Shown here piece by piece: positions 6,988 to 13,193 of a stretch of DNA of 30,723 bases. The notes beneath the pieces were generated by a model. It worked only from the letters and a program-made list of their open reading frames with translations, made no database searches and was not told the DNA's origin. This DNA comes from an uncultured Mycoplasmatota bacterium (lineage in GTDB: Bacteria; Bacillota_I; Bacilli_A; RF39; UBA660): contig URCH01000012.1 of the NCBI GenBank assembly GCA_900546275.1, forward strand, positions 1 through 30,723, in the 5' to 3' direction. The position numbers and the translations under genes were made by a program. How positions within the stretch are numbered: position 1 is the stretch's first letter; each line of letters opens with the position of its first letter.

Positions 6988-8542
6988 ATTTAGCTTCTTC
7001 AATAGCTCTAGTTTCTCTGATAACTGTTACCTTTATTGTACCAGGATACTGTAATTCTTGTTCTATTCTATTTTTAATATCACGAGCTACTTTATAACTT
7101 CCTAAATCGTCAATTTTTTCTGGTTGAACAATTACTCTAAGTTCACGTCCAGCTTGTACTGCAAATGTTTTATCTACTCCATCAATTGATTTAGCAATTC
7201 CCTCTAATTCTTGTAAACGTTTAATGTAGTTTTCAGAAGAATCATTTCTAGCGCCAGGGCGAGATGCTGATAATGTATCTGCAATTGCAACTAATTCTGA
7301 TATTATGCTTGTTGGTTCTTTATCACCGTGATGTGATTCTATTGCATTTATTACTACTTCGTTTTCTTTGTATTTTTTAGCTAATTGTGCACCTAACTCA
7401 ACATGACTTCCTTCTATTTCATGATCGATTGATTTTCCTATATCATGTAATAATCCTGCTCTTCTAGCAAGTGAAACATTTTCTCCTATTTCGGATGCAA
7501 GTATACCTGCTAAATGAGCAACTTCGATTGAATGTTGTAATGCATTTTGTCCAAAGCTAGTTCTAAAGTGTAGTTTTCCTAATATTTCTACCAATTCTGG
7601 ATCCATCTTAGTTATTCCAAGTTCAAATAATGCAGATTCACCATATTCAAGAATTTGAGCATTTATATCTTTTGTTACTTTGTCATAAATTTCTTCTATT
7701 CGTGCTGGATGTATTCTGCCATCCTTTATTAAATCTTCCAATGTTAATCTAGCGATTTCTCTTCTAAGTGGATCAAAACTTGAAAGAACTATTGCTTCTG
7801 GTGTATCATCAATTATCAAATCAACACCTGTTACTGCTTCTATAGTACGTATATTTCTTCCTTCACGTCCTATTATTCTACCTTTCATTTCATCATTTGG
7901 TAGTGTTACTACTGTTACAGTTTGTTCGCTTGCAACATCTCCTGCGTATTTCTGCATGCTTGATGTAAGCATAGCTTTTGCTTTTCTATCAACTTCTAAT
8001 TTAGCTTCTGCCTCTCTATCTTTTATATATGCGGCAATTTCTAAATTCATCATTTCTTCTACTTTTTTTAATACCATTTCTCTTGCTTGATTTTTTGAAT
8101 ATCCGGCTATACTTTCAAGTAATTTAATTTGTTCTTGTTTAATATCTTCCAATTCTACTTGCTCTTTTTGGAGTTCCTTTTGCTTATTAATTATATTATT
8201 TTCTTTTTCCTCTAGCATCTGTTCACGATTTTGAAGTGTCTGATCTCTTCTTTCAATATTTCCCTCACGTATTAATAGTTTTTCTTCTAAATCGCCAAGT
8301 TCTGCTTTTTTATTTTTTATCTCCTTATCTATTTCTATTTTTAATTTATGTTCTTCTTCTTTTGCTTCTAATAAAAAATCTTTTTTAATTTTTTCTGCTT
8401 CTTTTTTTGCTTTTTCTAATAATTTTTCTGCTTTTTTTGAAGCTGAATTTCCTTTAATATAATTAATTATAACTAATGTGATTATTCCTAAAAAAATCCC
8501 AATAAGTATAAGTAAAATGGAGAAAATTATATTATTATCCAT
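6986..8542 (-). CDS. rny: Ribonuclease Y
   Basis: The 518-residue protein matches the usual length of RNase Y. It has an N-terminal transmembrane anchor (about 5-27), a long Lys/Glu coiled coil (about 35-160), a KH RNA-binding domain with GRIIGREGRNIRTIE (about 205-270), and an HD domain with the metal ligand pair His366-Asp367 in LLHDIGK. It is the membrane-bound endoribonuclease that starts mRNA decay in Bacilli. TGGAGGT precedes the ATG, a good promoter lies upstream and a terminator follows, so it is monocistronic. In Bacillus rny lies downstream of recA, as here apart from the inserted Abi cassette. Confidence 0.98.
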   Translation of the reverse strand: MDNNIIFSILLILIGIFLGIITLVIINYIKGNSASKKAEKLLEKAKKEAEKIKKDFLLEAKEEEHKLKIEIDKEIKNKKAELGDLEEKLLIREGNIERRDQTLQNREQMLEEKENNIINKQKELQKEQVELEDIKQEQIKLLESIAGYSKNQAREMVLKKVEEMMNLEIAAYIKDREAEAKLEVDRKAKAMLTSSMQKYAGDVASEQTVTVVTLPNDEMKGRIIGREGRNIRTIEAVTGVDLIIDDTPEAIVLSSFDPLRREIARLTLEDLIKDGRIHPARIEEIYDKVTKDINAQILEYGESALFELGITKMDPELVEILGKLHFRTSFGQNALQHSIEVAHLAGILASEIGENVSLARRAGLLHDIGKSIDHEIEGSHVELGAQLAKKYKENEVVINAIESHHGDKEPTSIISELVAIADTLSASRPGARNDSSENYIKRLQELEGIAKSIDGVDKTFAVQAGRELRVIVQPEKIDDLGSYKVARDIKNRIEQELQYPGTIKVTVIRETRAIEEAK

Positions 8543-8584
8543 ATATTACCTCCATTATATGTTCGAGTATTTAACTCTATATTT

Positions 8585-8613
8585 ATTTTAATGTTTAATT
8601 AAAGATAAGTCAA
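8585..8613 (-). promoter_or_regulatory. Sigma-A promoter of rny
   Basis: TTGACT (8613-8608) and TAAAAT (8590-8585) on the minus strand with a 17-nt spacer, about 43 nt before the start codon. Confidence 0.65.
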
Positions 8614-8676
8614 GAAAAAATAAAATATCACCGAAGTTGAATTCTTTATTTTTTTTTAAATTTATGGCATAAAATA

Positions 8677-8713
8677 AAAAATGCACAATATTTTCAAATT
8701 ATTGTGCATTTTT
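8677..8713. terminator. Strong bidirectional terminator hairpin
   Basis: A perfect 14-bp stem (8677-8690 with 8700-8713) carries the core ATGCACAAT/ATTGTGCAT, with a 9-nt loop and A/T runs on both sides. It ends minus-strand transcripts from the recA/Abi side before rny and is the second of two similar hairpins. Confidence 0.8.
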
Positions 8714-8729
8714 ACCTTTTTAAACATGT

Positions 8730-8754
8730 AAAATGCACAGTCATTGTGCATTTT
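8730..8754. terminator. Tandem terminator hairpin, same core sequence
   Basis: AAAATGCACA (8730-8739) and TGTGCATTTT (8745-8754), 10 bp with a 5-nt loop and flanking A/T runs. It directly follows the duplicated recA end, so it was probably the original recA terminator. Confidence 0.75.
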
Positions 8755-8759
8755 TTAAC

Positions 8760-8782
8760 TTTTAACTATTCACTTTTAGTTT
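8760..8782 (-). repeat. Copy of the recA 3' end (direct repeat, distal copy)
   Basis: These 23 nt are identical to 10099-10121. On the minus strand they read AAACTAAAAGTGAATAG then TTAAAA, that is the codons for the last residues of RecA, its stop, and 6 nt after it. With the other copy they bracket the Abi cassette. Confidence 0.8.
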
Positions 8783-8931
8783 TTTATAATGTTTTTTAAC
8801 CCATTATATCATTTCCTACAAATACATTATAGATTTCGCTATGGTTATATAGAACTATAATTAAATTAATAATCGTTTTAATTATTTTCATAAACAAACA
8901 TATTCAACTGACTTTTAGAAAATTAAATAAG

Positions 8932-9003
8932 AATCCTTAACCTTTTGTAAAAAAAGTTAAGGATTAATTGACTTAAGGCTTCGAAAGTTTCTTAAATACC
9001 AAT
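8932..9003 (-). ncRNA. Downstream copy of the Abi-associated 37-nt hairpin, plus second hairpin
   Basis: The motif proper is 8967-9003. Minus strand: ATTGGTAT, stem TTAAG, loop AAACTTTCGAAGC, stem CTTAA, GTCAAT. It differs from the upstream copy (9918-9954) only in the stem, with compensatory changes. The outer ATTG/CAAT can also pair, extended by two G-U pairs only on this strand. One nucleotide later a perfect 10-bp hairpin follows (8965-8956 with 8941-8932, GTTAAGGATT), a possible terminator though without a strong T-run. TATAAT at 9016-9011 sits 8 nt before the motif, as in the upstream copy, but no clear -35 is seen. A small RNA or mRNA 3' element is inferred. Confidence 0.7.
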
Positions 9004-9033
9004 CATTATTATTATATTCAAAAAAAACATAGT

Positions 9034-9900
9034 TTATTCTTTTGGAAAGCCCATTATATTCAAAATATCATTAATGCTTATTGATTTTAATTTTTTACTT
9101 AATTTATTTATTTCACTATTTACTTGCTTAACAAATTTATTAAAATCTTTATCATTCAGTAGTTTACCCATACAATTTATTAACATGTATAAATTTGTAG
9201 AATCATCTTCAATTTTATAGAACCTATCAATATTTTTATAACTAATAAAAAATTTACTATGGAATGTATAAAGCCTATCATTATGAGCCGAATCATTTCT
9301 GGCTAAAGTTAAATTTTTTAAAATTTGTTTGAGTAACTTATCTGACAATTTGAAATATCGACTTATTTTTTGTCTATCTTCTTGTTTCAAAATCCCATAA
9401 TATCGACTTACTTCTCCAAGTGTTATAACTTTTACAATTACGTATGGCGGGATAAAACCATATTTATCTTTATAATGTGTTATTGCAGAATGTTTTTTGT
9501 AATTTTTTGATATTTCTTGATTAATTTGAGTTTTTAAATTATCAATTAGAGATTTATCCACATTACTATCAAAGCAATTATATTCTAAATATTCTTCTAT
9601 ACCGTACTTTTTTGATATAGTATTAGATAAAAGAGATTTTATAATTGTCTCTATTTCCAAAGCATATTTTAAAAAAATTATTTTTAATTCTTTATCAAAT
9701 TTATATAATGCAAAAATCTCCTCGTAAGTAACACCCTTTATATAATTACCATTTTTTTTAAATACATCCTTGTAAGTATTAATAATAGAATAATATGTAT
9801 ATTTTTCGAAATGTTCTAATGCTTTTTTTCTATTTTTTACTTTAACACCTTTGGATTGTATATATTCTAACAATTCTTGGTTGCTTTTATGTTCTTTCAT
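9034..9900 (-). CDS. Abi_2 (AbiD/AbiF-type) HEPN-like abortive infection protein
   Basis: The 288-residue protein matches the Abi_2 family by pattern: YKFDKELKIIFLKYALEIE (about 66-84), GFIPPYVIVKVITLGEVSRY (about 148-167), and RNDSAHNDRLY with the HEPN RNase signature RxxxxH (Arg201, His206). Family knowledge: Abi_2 proteins block phage growth by killing or arresting the infected cell, probably by RNA cleavage. I place the start at the ATG at 9900, with GGAGG 5 nt before it. A longer frame from 9957 begins at the predicted transcription start and would run through the hairpin and T-run, so it is not real. It lies alone between recA and rny, flanked by two copies of a structured RNA element and by repeats of the recA end. 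The RNA may control or neutralise it. Confidence 0.8.
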   Translation of the reverse strand: MKEHKSNQELLEYIQSKGVKVKNRKKALEHFEKYTYYSIINTYKDVFKKNGNYIKGVTYEEIFALYKFDKELKIIFLKYALEIETIIKSLLSNTISKKYGIEEYLEYNCFDSNVDKSLIDNLKTQINQEISKNYKKHSAITHYKDKYGFIPPYVIVKVITLGEVSRYYGILKQEDRQKISRYFKLSDKLLKQILKNLTLARNDSAHNDRLYTFHSKFFISYKNIDRFYKIEDDSTNLYMLINCMGKLLNDKDFNKFVKQVNSEINKLSKKLKSISINDILNIMGFPKE

Positions 9901-9908
9901 TTTGCCTC

Positions 9909-9957
9909 CAAAAAAAAATTGACCCAGAGCTTCGAAAGTTTTCTGGATACCAATCAT
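9909..9957 (-). ncRNA. Upstream copy of the Abi-associated hairpin with U9 tract
   Basis: The motif is 9918-9954. Minus strand: ATTGGTAT, stem CCAGA, loop AAACTTTCGAAGC, stem TCTGG, GTCAAT. It starts 2-3 nt after the predicted transcription start and is followed at once by nine T (9918-9910) and then GGAGG for the Abi gene. Hairpin plus U-run is an intrinsic terminator layout, so most transcripts could end as a roughly 45-nt RNA, with readthrough making the protein. That resembles the RNA-then-toxin order of type III toxin-antitoxin loci, and I recall a published abiF RNA motif linked to Abi_2 genes. Whether this is that motif cannot be settled here. Confidence 0.75.
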
Positions 9958-9962
9958 TTAAT

Positions 9963-9990
9963 ATTATACACAAATAAGATTAAATGTCAA
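9963..9990 (-). promoter_or_regulatory. Consensus sigma-A promoter of the Abi hairpin RNA and gene
   Basis: Minus strand TTGACA (9990-9985) and TATAAT (9968-9963), both perfect consensus, 16-nt spacer. Predicted start is 9956-9957, right before the hairpin. Confidence 0.85.
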
Positions 9991-10070
9991 CCACTTTCGT
10001 AAATATTGTTTAATATATTTTTTTGATACTTAATCTATATTTTAATGTAATAATATTATTAATATGTTTT

Positions 10071-10095
10071 AAAAGAAAGATACCTACTTTCTTTT
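10071..10095. terminator. Inverted repeat after recA, weak terminator
   Basis: AAAAGAAAG (10071-10079) and CTTTCTTTT (10087-10095) form a 9-bp AT-rich stem 10 nt after the recA stop. It may partly replace the recA terminator displaced by the Abi cassette. Confidence 0.4.
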
Positions 10096-10098
10096 AAT

Positions 10099-10121
10099 TT
10101 TTAACTATTCACTTTTAGTTT
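10099..10121 (-). repeat. recA 3' end (direct repeat, copy in recA)
   Basis: Identical over 23 nt to 8760-8782; includes the codons for the last few residues of RecA and the TAG stop. It marks one edge of the inserted Abi cassette. Confidence 0.8.
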
Positions 10122-11121
10122 CTTTAGTTTTTACAAGGCCGTAATGTTCTCTTACTTTTTTCATTATTTCATCTTTTAGTTTTTTATCTTTTTTTAATAA
10201 TTCTTTAACGTTTTCTTTACCTTGTCCAATTTTTTCTCCATTATATGAATACCATGCACCGCTTTTTTCTACTATTGCAGCTTCTGAAGCTAAATCTACT
10301 AATTCACCTTCTACAGATATACCTTCACCATACATAATATCAACAGAACAAGTTTTAAATGGTGGAGCCATTTTATTTTTTACTACTTTAATACTTGTTT
10401 TATTACCAATAACATCTGAACCTGATTTTAATTGTTCTGATCTTCTAATTTCAAGTCTTATTGAAGAATAAAATTTAAGTGCTCTTCCACCTGGAGTTAC
10501 TTCAGGATTACCAAACATAACACCAACTTTTTCTCTTAATTGATTTATGAAAATCGCTACTGTATTTGTTTTGTTTATAATTCCTGATAATTTTCTTAAT
10601 GCTTGACTCATTAGTCTTGCTTGTAATCCAACATGTGAATCTCCCATTTCGCCTTCTATTTCAGCTTGTGGTACTAACGCCGCAACTGAATCGATAACTA
10701 TTATTCCAATTGCACCACTTCTTACTAGAGCTTCACAAATTTCTAATGCTTGTTCTCCATTGTCTGGTTGTGATAATAATAACTCATTTATATTTACTCC
10801 CAACTTTGAAGCATAGTTTGGATCTAAAGAGTGTTCAGCATCTATAAAAGCAGCTTTTCCGCCTTGTTTTTGTATTTCAGCTATTGCATGAAGTGCAAAT
10901 GTTGTTTTACCACTTGATTCAGGTCCATATATTTCAATAATTCTTCCCTTTGGATACCCCCCTATTCCAAGAGCAACATCTAGTGAAATTGAGCCACTAG
11001 GTACAACATCTATTTCTCTATGTTCATTACTTCCAAGTTTCATTATAGAGCCTTTTCCAAATTGTTTTTCTATATCTAATAATACTTGATCTAATGTTTT
11101 ATCATTAGTTGTTTTAGTCAT
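10105..11121 (-). CDS. recA: Recombinase A
   Basis: The 338-residue protein is a complete RecA: Walker A GPESSGKT at 66-73, Walker B region IIVIDSVAAL, the L1/L2 DNA-binding loops (EGEMGDSHVGLQAR, and INQLREKVGVMFGNPEVTPG) and the C-terminal domain. It forms filaments on single-stranded DNA for recombination and triggers LexA self-cleavage. AGGAGGA precedes the ATG. A sigma-A promoter and a LexA box lie upstream, so it is DNA-damage inducible. It follows pgsA as in Bacillus, though the cinA gene usually found between them is absent. Its last codons are duplicated at 8760-8782. Confidence 0.99.
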   Translation of the reverse strand: MTKTTNDKTLDQVLLDIEKQFGKGSIMKLGSNEHREIDVVPSGSISLDVALGIGGYPKGRIIEIYGPESSGKTTFALHAIAEIQKQGGKAAFIDAEHSLDPNYASKLGVNINELLLSQPDNGEQALEICEALVRSGAIGIIVIDSVAALVPQAEIEGEMGDSHVGLQARLMSQALRKLSGIINKTNTVAIFINQLREKVGVMFGNPEVTPGGRALKFYSSIRLEIRRSEQLKSGSDVIGNKTSIKVVKNKMAPPFKTCSVDIMYGEGISVEGELVDLASEAAIVEKSGAWYSYNGEKIGQGKENVKELLKKDKKLKDEIMKKVREHYGLVKTKETKSE

Positions 11122-11147
11122 TTTGTTTCCTCCTAACTTACAGTATC

Positions 11148-11176
11148 ATTGTATAATAGTTTTTTTGTTTTGTCAA
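11148..11176 (-). promoter_or_regulatory. recA promoter
   Basis: Minus strand TTGACA (11176-11171), 17-nt spacer, TACAAT (11153-11148), 26 nt before the start codon. Confidence 0.8.
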
Positions 11177-11185
11177 TAGTTTTTT

Positions 11186-11199
11186 CAAACATTTGTTCG
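11186..11199 (-). promoter_or_regulatory. LexA/DinR SOS box
   Basis: CGAACAAATGTTTG on the minus strand fits the Gram-positive LexA consensus CGAACRNRYGTTYG closely. It lies 9 nt upstream of the recA -35. Confidence 0.75.
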
Positions 11200-11280
11200 T
11201 GAAAAATTCAAATATATTTTTATCTATTTTTTAAATTTATATAAGTGTTTTTTTAAATTCTAAATAGATTTGTATAAAAA

Positions 11281-11300
11281 AAATTGAACAAATTCAATTT
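11281..11300 (-). terminator. pgsA terminator
   Basis: Minus-strand AAATTGAA, loop TTTG, TTCAATTT followed by further T. The pgsA TGA stop is inside the stem. Confidence 0.7.
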
Positions 11301-11887
11301 TCTTTTATATATTTTTTATTTAAATTATAATATTGTACTGCAGAAATCACTGACATGATACATGCTAAAGTAAGTAGTATGTTTGAAACTTTTATATTTA
11401 TTAATTCAAATGGTAAATTATAAAATAGTGTTAGTGTAATTCCACACATCATTAATATTGTTTTTATTTTTCCAAGTATGCTTGCTCCTACAACATTTCC
11501 TTTACTACCTGCTACCATTTTTATTATGTCTACAATTGTATCTCTTGATACTATTACAACAGGTATTATAGGATGAATAAAACCACTAGTTGCTAATAAA
11601 ATTAATACTGTATTTACTAATATTTTATCTGCTATTGCATCAAGCATTTTTCCTAAGTCAGTAACCATATTATATTTACGTGCTATATATCCATCTAAAA
11701 AATCAGAAACGGATGCTATTATAAATAAACCGCCTGCAATGAAATATTTAATATCTACTACTAATGTTTCATTTATAAATAGTTTTGGTAATGTTACACC
11801 TATTGTGTCAAAAGGAAATATTAGCAATACTATTAATATAAAAGATAAAACTAATCTTGAAATTGTTATTTTATTAGGTAAATTCAT
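11294..11887 (-). CDS. pgsA: CDP-diacylglycerol-glycerol-3-phosphate 3-phosphatidyltransferase
   Basis: The 197-residue polytopic membrane protein has the full CDP-alcohol phosphatidyltransferase motif D-G-x2-A-R-x8-G-x3-D-x3-D (Asp65, Gly66, Ala69, Arg70, Gly79, Asp83, Asp87). The catalytic and metal-binding residues are intact. It makes phosphatidylglycerol phosphate, the first committed step to phosphatidylglycerol and cardiolipin. Its ATG overlaps the TGA of the rodZ-like gene (ATGA), so the two are translationally coupled, the same order as ymfM-pgsA in Bacillus. A terminator separates it from recA. Confidence 0.95.
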   Translation of the reverse strand: MNLPNKITISRLVLSFILIVLLIFPFDTIGVTLPKLFINETLVVDIKYFIAGGLFIIASVSDFLDGYIARKYNMVTDLGKMLDAIADKILVNTVLILLATSGFIHPIIPVVIVSRDTIVDIIKMVAGSKGNVVGASILGKIKTILMMCGITLTLFYNLPFELINIKVSNILLTLACIMSVISAVQYYNLNKKYIKEN

Positions 11888-12375
11888 TTAATCACCTCGT
11901 AACTTACACTATTCATTGTAATTATTGTTGAATCTTTTGGTTTATCACCTTTAATTAAATTATATATAACATAAGCAAGTAGTATTATTACTATAATTGC
12001 TAATATATATATTGTTATTTGTGGTATTAGTATTTTATTTTTTCTTTCTACTGTATATGGTGATTGTATTTTATCTAGTTCATCTTTTTGGATTTCTTTT
12101 TTTGCTTGTTTTATATCTTCTAATGATATTTTTGAAGTATAGTCAAATAAAAATTCATTAAATTCGTCTACTAAATCATCTTTATCTAAGCCTAAATATT
12201 TTGCATAGTCTCTTATTAGATATTTAAGTGATAATATATCAGGGAATGCTTGCATATCGCCTTCTTCTAGTTGATCAAGTTGTTTCATATCTAATTTTAA
12301 GTCTTCACATACTTCTTCTTTGCTAATTCCTATTTCTTCTCTTGTTGCTTTTAACTTTTCTCCTATTTCTTTCAT
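11884..12375 (-). CDS. rodZ: RodZ/YmfM-like HTH membrane protein
   Basis: The 163-residue protein has an N-terminal helix-turn-helix (about 1-70, MKEIGEKLKATREEIGISKE onward), a charged linker, one transmembrane helix (about 118-140) and a short external tail. RodZ links MreB to cell-shape control; this one lacks the large periplasmic beta domain, as many Firmicutes versions do. I chose the ATG at 12375, with AAGGTGA before it. A longer frame upstream would overlap the 3' end of RNase P RNA and is rejected. It is coupled to pgsA by a 4-nt overlap. Confidence 0.85.
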   Translation of the reverse strand: MKEIGEKLKATREEIGISKEEVCEDLKLDMKQLDQLEEGDMQAFPDILSLKYLIRDYAKYLGLDKDDLVDEFNEFLFDYTSKISLEDIKQAKKEIQKDELDKIQSPYTVERKNKILIPQITIYILAIIVIILLAYVIYNLIKGDKPKDSTIITMNSVSYEVIK

Positions 12376-12391
12376 TTGTTCACCTTCTAAA

Positions 12392-12754
12392 AAAAAATAA
12401 ATCTTATAAGCCATGTTCTGTACCTATTATATAGGCGACAAACATTTATCTACTGTTACCAGTCCTTGACTTAATTCATTTATCTCATCAAAGCTCCCCT
12501 ACCATATTTTGGGTTTCTCGCTTGTGGGGTTTACCGCGTTCCACTCTTACTATTTCTAGCAAGTATCGTCACTATGGCACTTTATACCTACCCGTGACCA
12601 TATCATAAAGACTTAGGTCAGTTCGGTGCCGTTAGCAAAATGCTACCACAGGTTATTTTTTCCCTGTGCACAATCACTACTGTCATCTCAGAACAGTGCG
12701 AGCATGGACTTTCCTCTATATCATATTAGATACAGCGTTTGTCAAGATTTATTT
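12392..12754 (-). ncRNA. rnpB: RNase P RNA, type B
   Basis: The minus strand carries the type B landmarks: GAGGAAAGTCCATGCTCGCA near the 5' end, then AAGAGTGGAACGCGGTAAAC and GCGAGAAACCCAAA in the core, and ACAGAACATGGCTTA at the 3' end. The terminal helix P1 can be seen directly: AAATAAATCTT (about 12754-12744) pairs over 11 bp with AAGATTTATTT (12405-12395), followed by a T-run as terminator. The RNA processes tRNA 5' ends. The 5' end overlaps the gpsB stop codon and the 3' end abuts the rodZ-like gene, so it may be cut from a longer transcript. gpsB-rnpB adjacency matches Bacillus. Confidence 0.95.
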
Positions 12755-13075
12755 TCCATAAATAATTTCTTCTAATTTTGATATTCTTCTAAGTAAATCT
12801 GAATTATTTACTGGTTTTGAATAAATATCATTGTCTTTTATAACTTCAAGTTTTGAATTTAACATTCTTATTTCTTGTTTAAGTTTTATATTGTCATCTG
12901 TAAGTTTTTCTTTTTCACGTTCTAGCCCTCTTATTATGTTAGTCATTTCATCGTAATCACGCATTATAACATCTAAGAATTTATCTACTTCTTGTGGCCT
13001 GTAACCCCTAGTATCCATTTTAAATTCTTTTTCTAGTATATCTTGTGGTGTTAACAAAATTCTATCTTCATACAT
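12749..13075 (-). CDS. gpsB: Cell division protein GpsB
   Basis: The 108-residue protein has the DivIVA-family N-terminal domain (ILLTPQDILEKEFKMDTRGY, then VDKFLDVIMRDYDEM) and a coiled coil, with a C-terminal trimerising segment (LLRRISKLEEIIYG). GpsB couples peptidoglycan synthases to the division cycle. AGGTGT precedes the ATG. A TTGACA on the minus strand (13131-13126) may be its -35, though no good -10 follows. The stop codon lies within the P1 helix of rnpB. Confidence 0.92.
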   Translation of the reverse strand: MYEDRILLTPQDILEKEFKMDTRGYRPQEVDKFLDVIMRDYDEMTNIIRGLEREKEKLTDDNIKLKQEIRMLNSKLEVIKDNDIYSKPVNNSDLLRRISKLEEIIYGK

Positions 13076-13170
13076 AATTACACCTCACTTTTATTCACGT
13101 ATATTTTCTCAAAAAAAAATGTATTTGTCAATGCATACAAAAGTTTGTGTTTTGGTGTTCTTTTATAAAA

Positions 13171-13193
13171 AAAATACATTTTGAATGTATTTT
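13171..13193 (-). terminator. Terminator of the TadZ-like gene
   Basis: Minus-strand AAAATACATT, loop CAA, AATGTATTTT followed by TTTT. It overlaps the stop codon. Confidence 0.75.

Noticed and set aside
8932..9954. CRISPR array or insertion sequence ends around the Abi gene
   Set aside because: Only two copies of the 37-nt unit exist, about 950 nt apart and in the same orientation, with a gene between them and no transposase or cas gene.
9901..9957. Longer N-terminus for the Abi protein from an ATG at 9957
   Set aside because: That ATG coincides with the predicted transcription start, and the extension runs through the hairpin and T-run; the ATG at 9900 has GGAGG.
9909..9957. T-box or other amino-acid riboswitch
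   Set aside because: The element is only 37 nt, lacks the T-box sequence and specifier loop, and precedes a defence-type gene.
11884..12375. Mycoplasma-type code with TGA as tryptophan
   Set aside because: pgsA and the rodZ-like gene end in TGA at the expected place, and Trp is TGG throughout.
12376..12414. Longer N-terminus for the rodZ-like protein
   Set aside because: It overlaps the 3' end and terminator of RNase P RNA; the ATG at 12375 has a good ribosome binding site.
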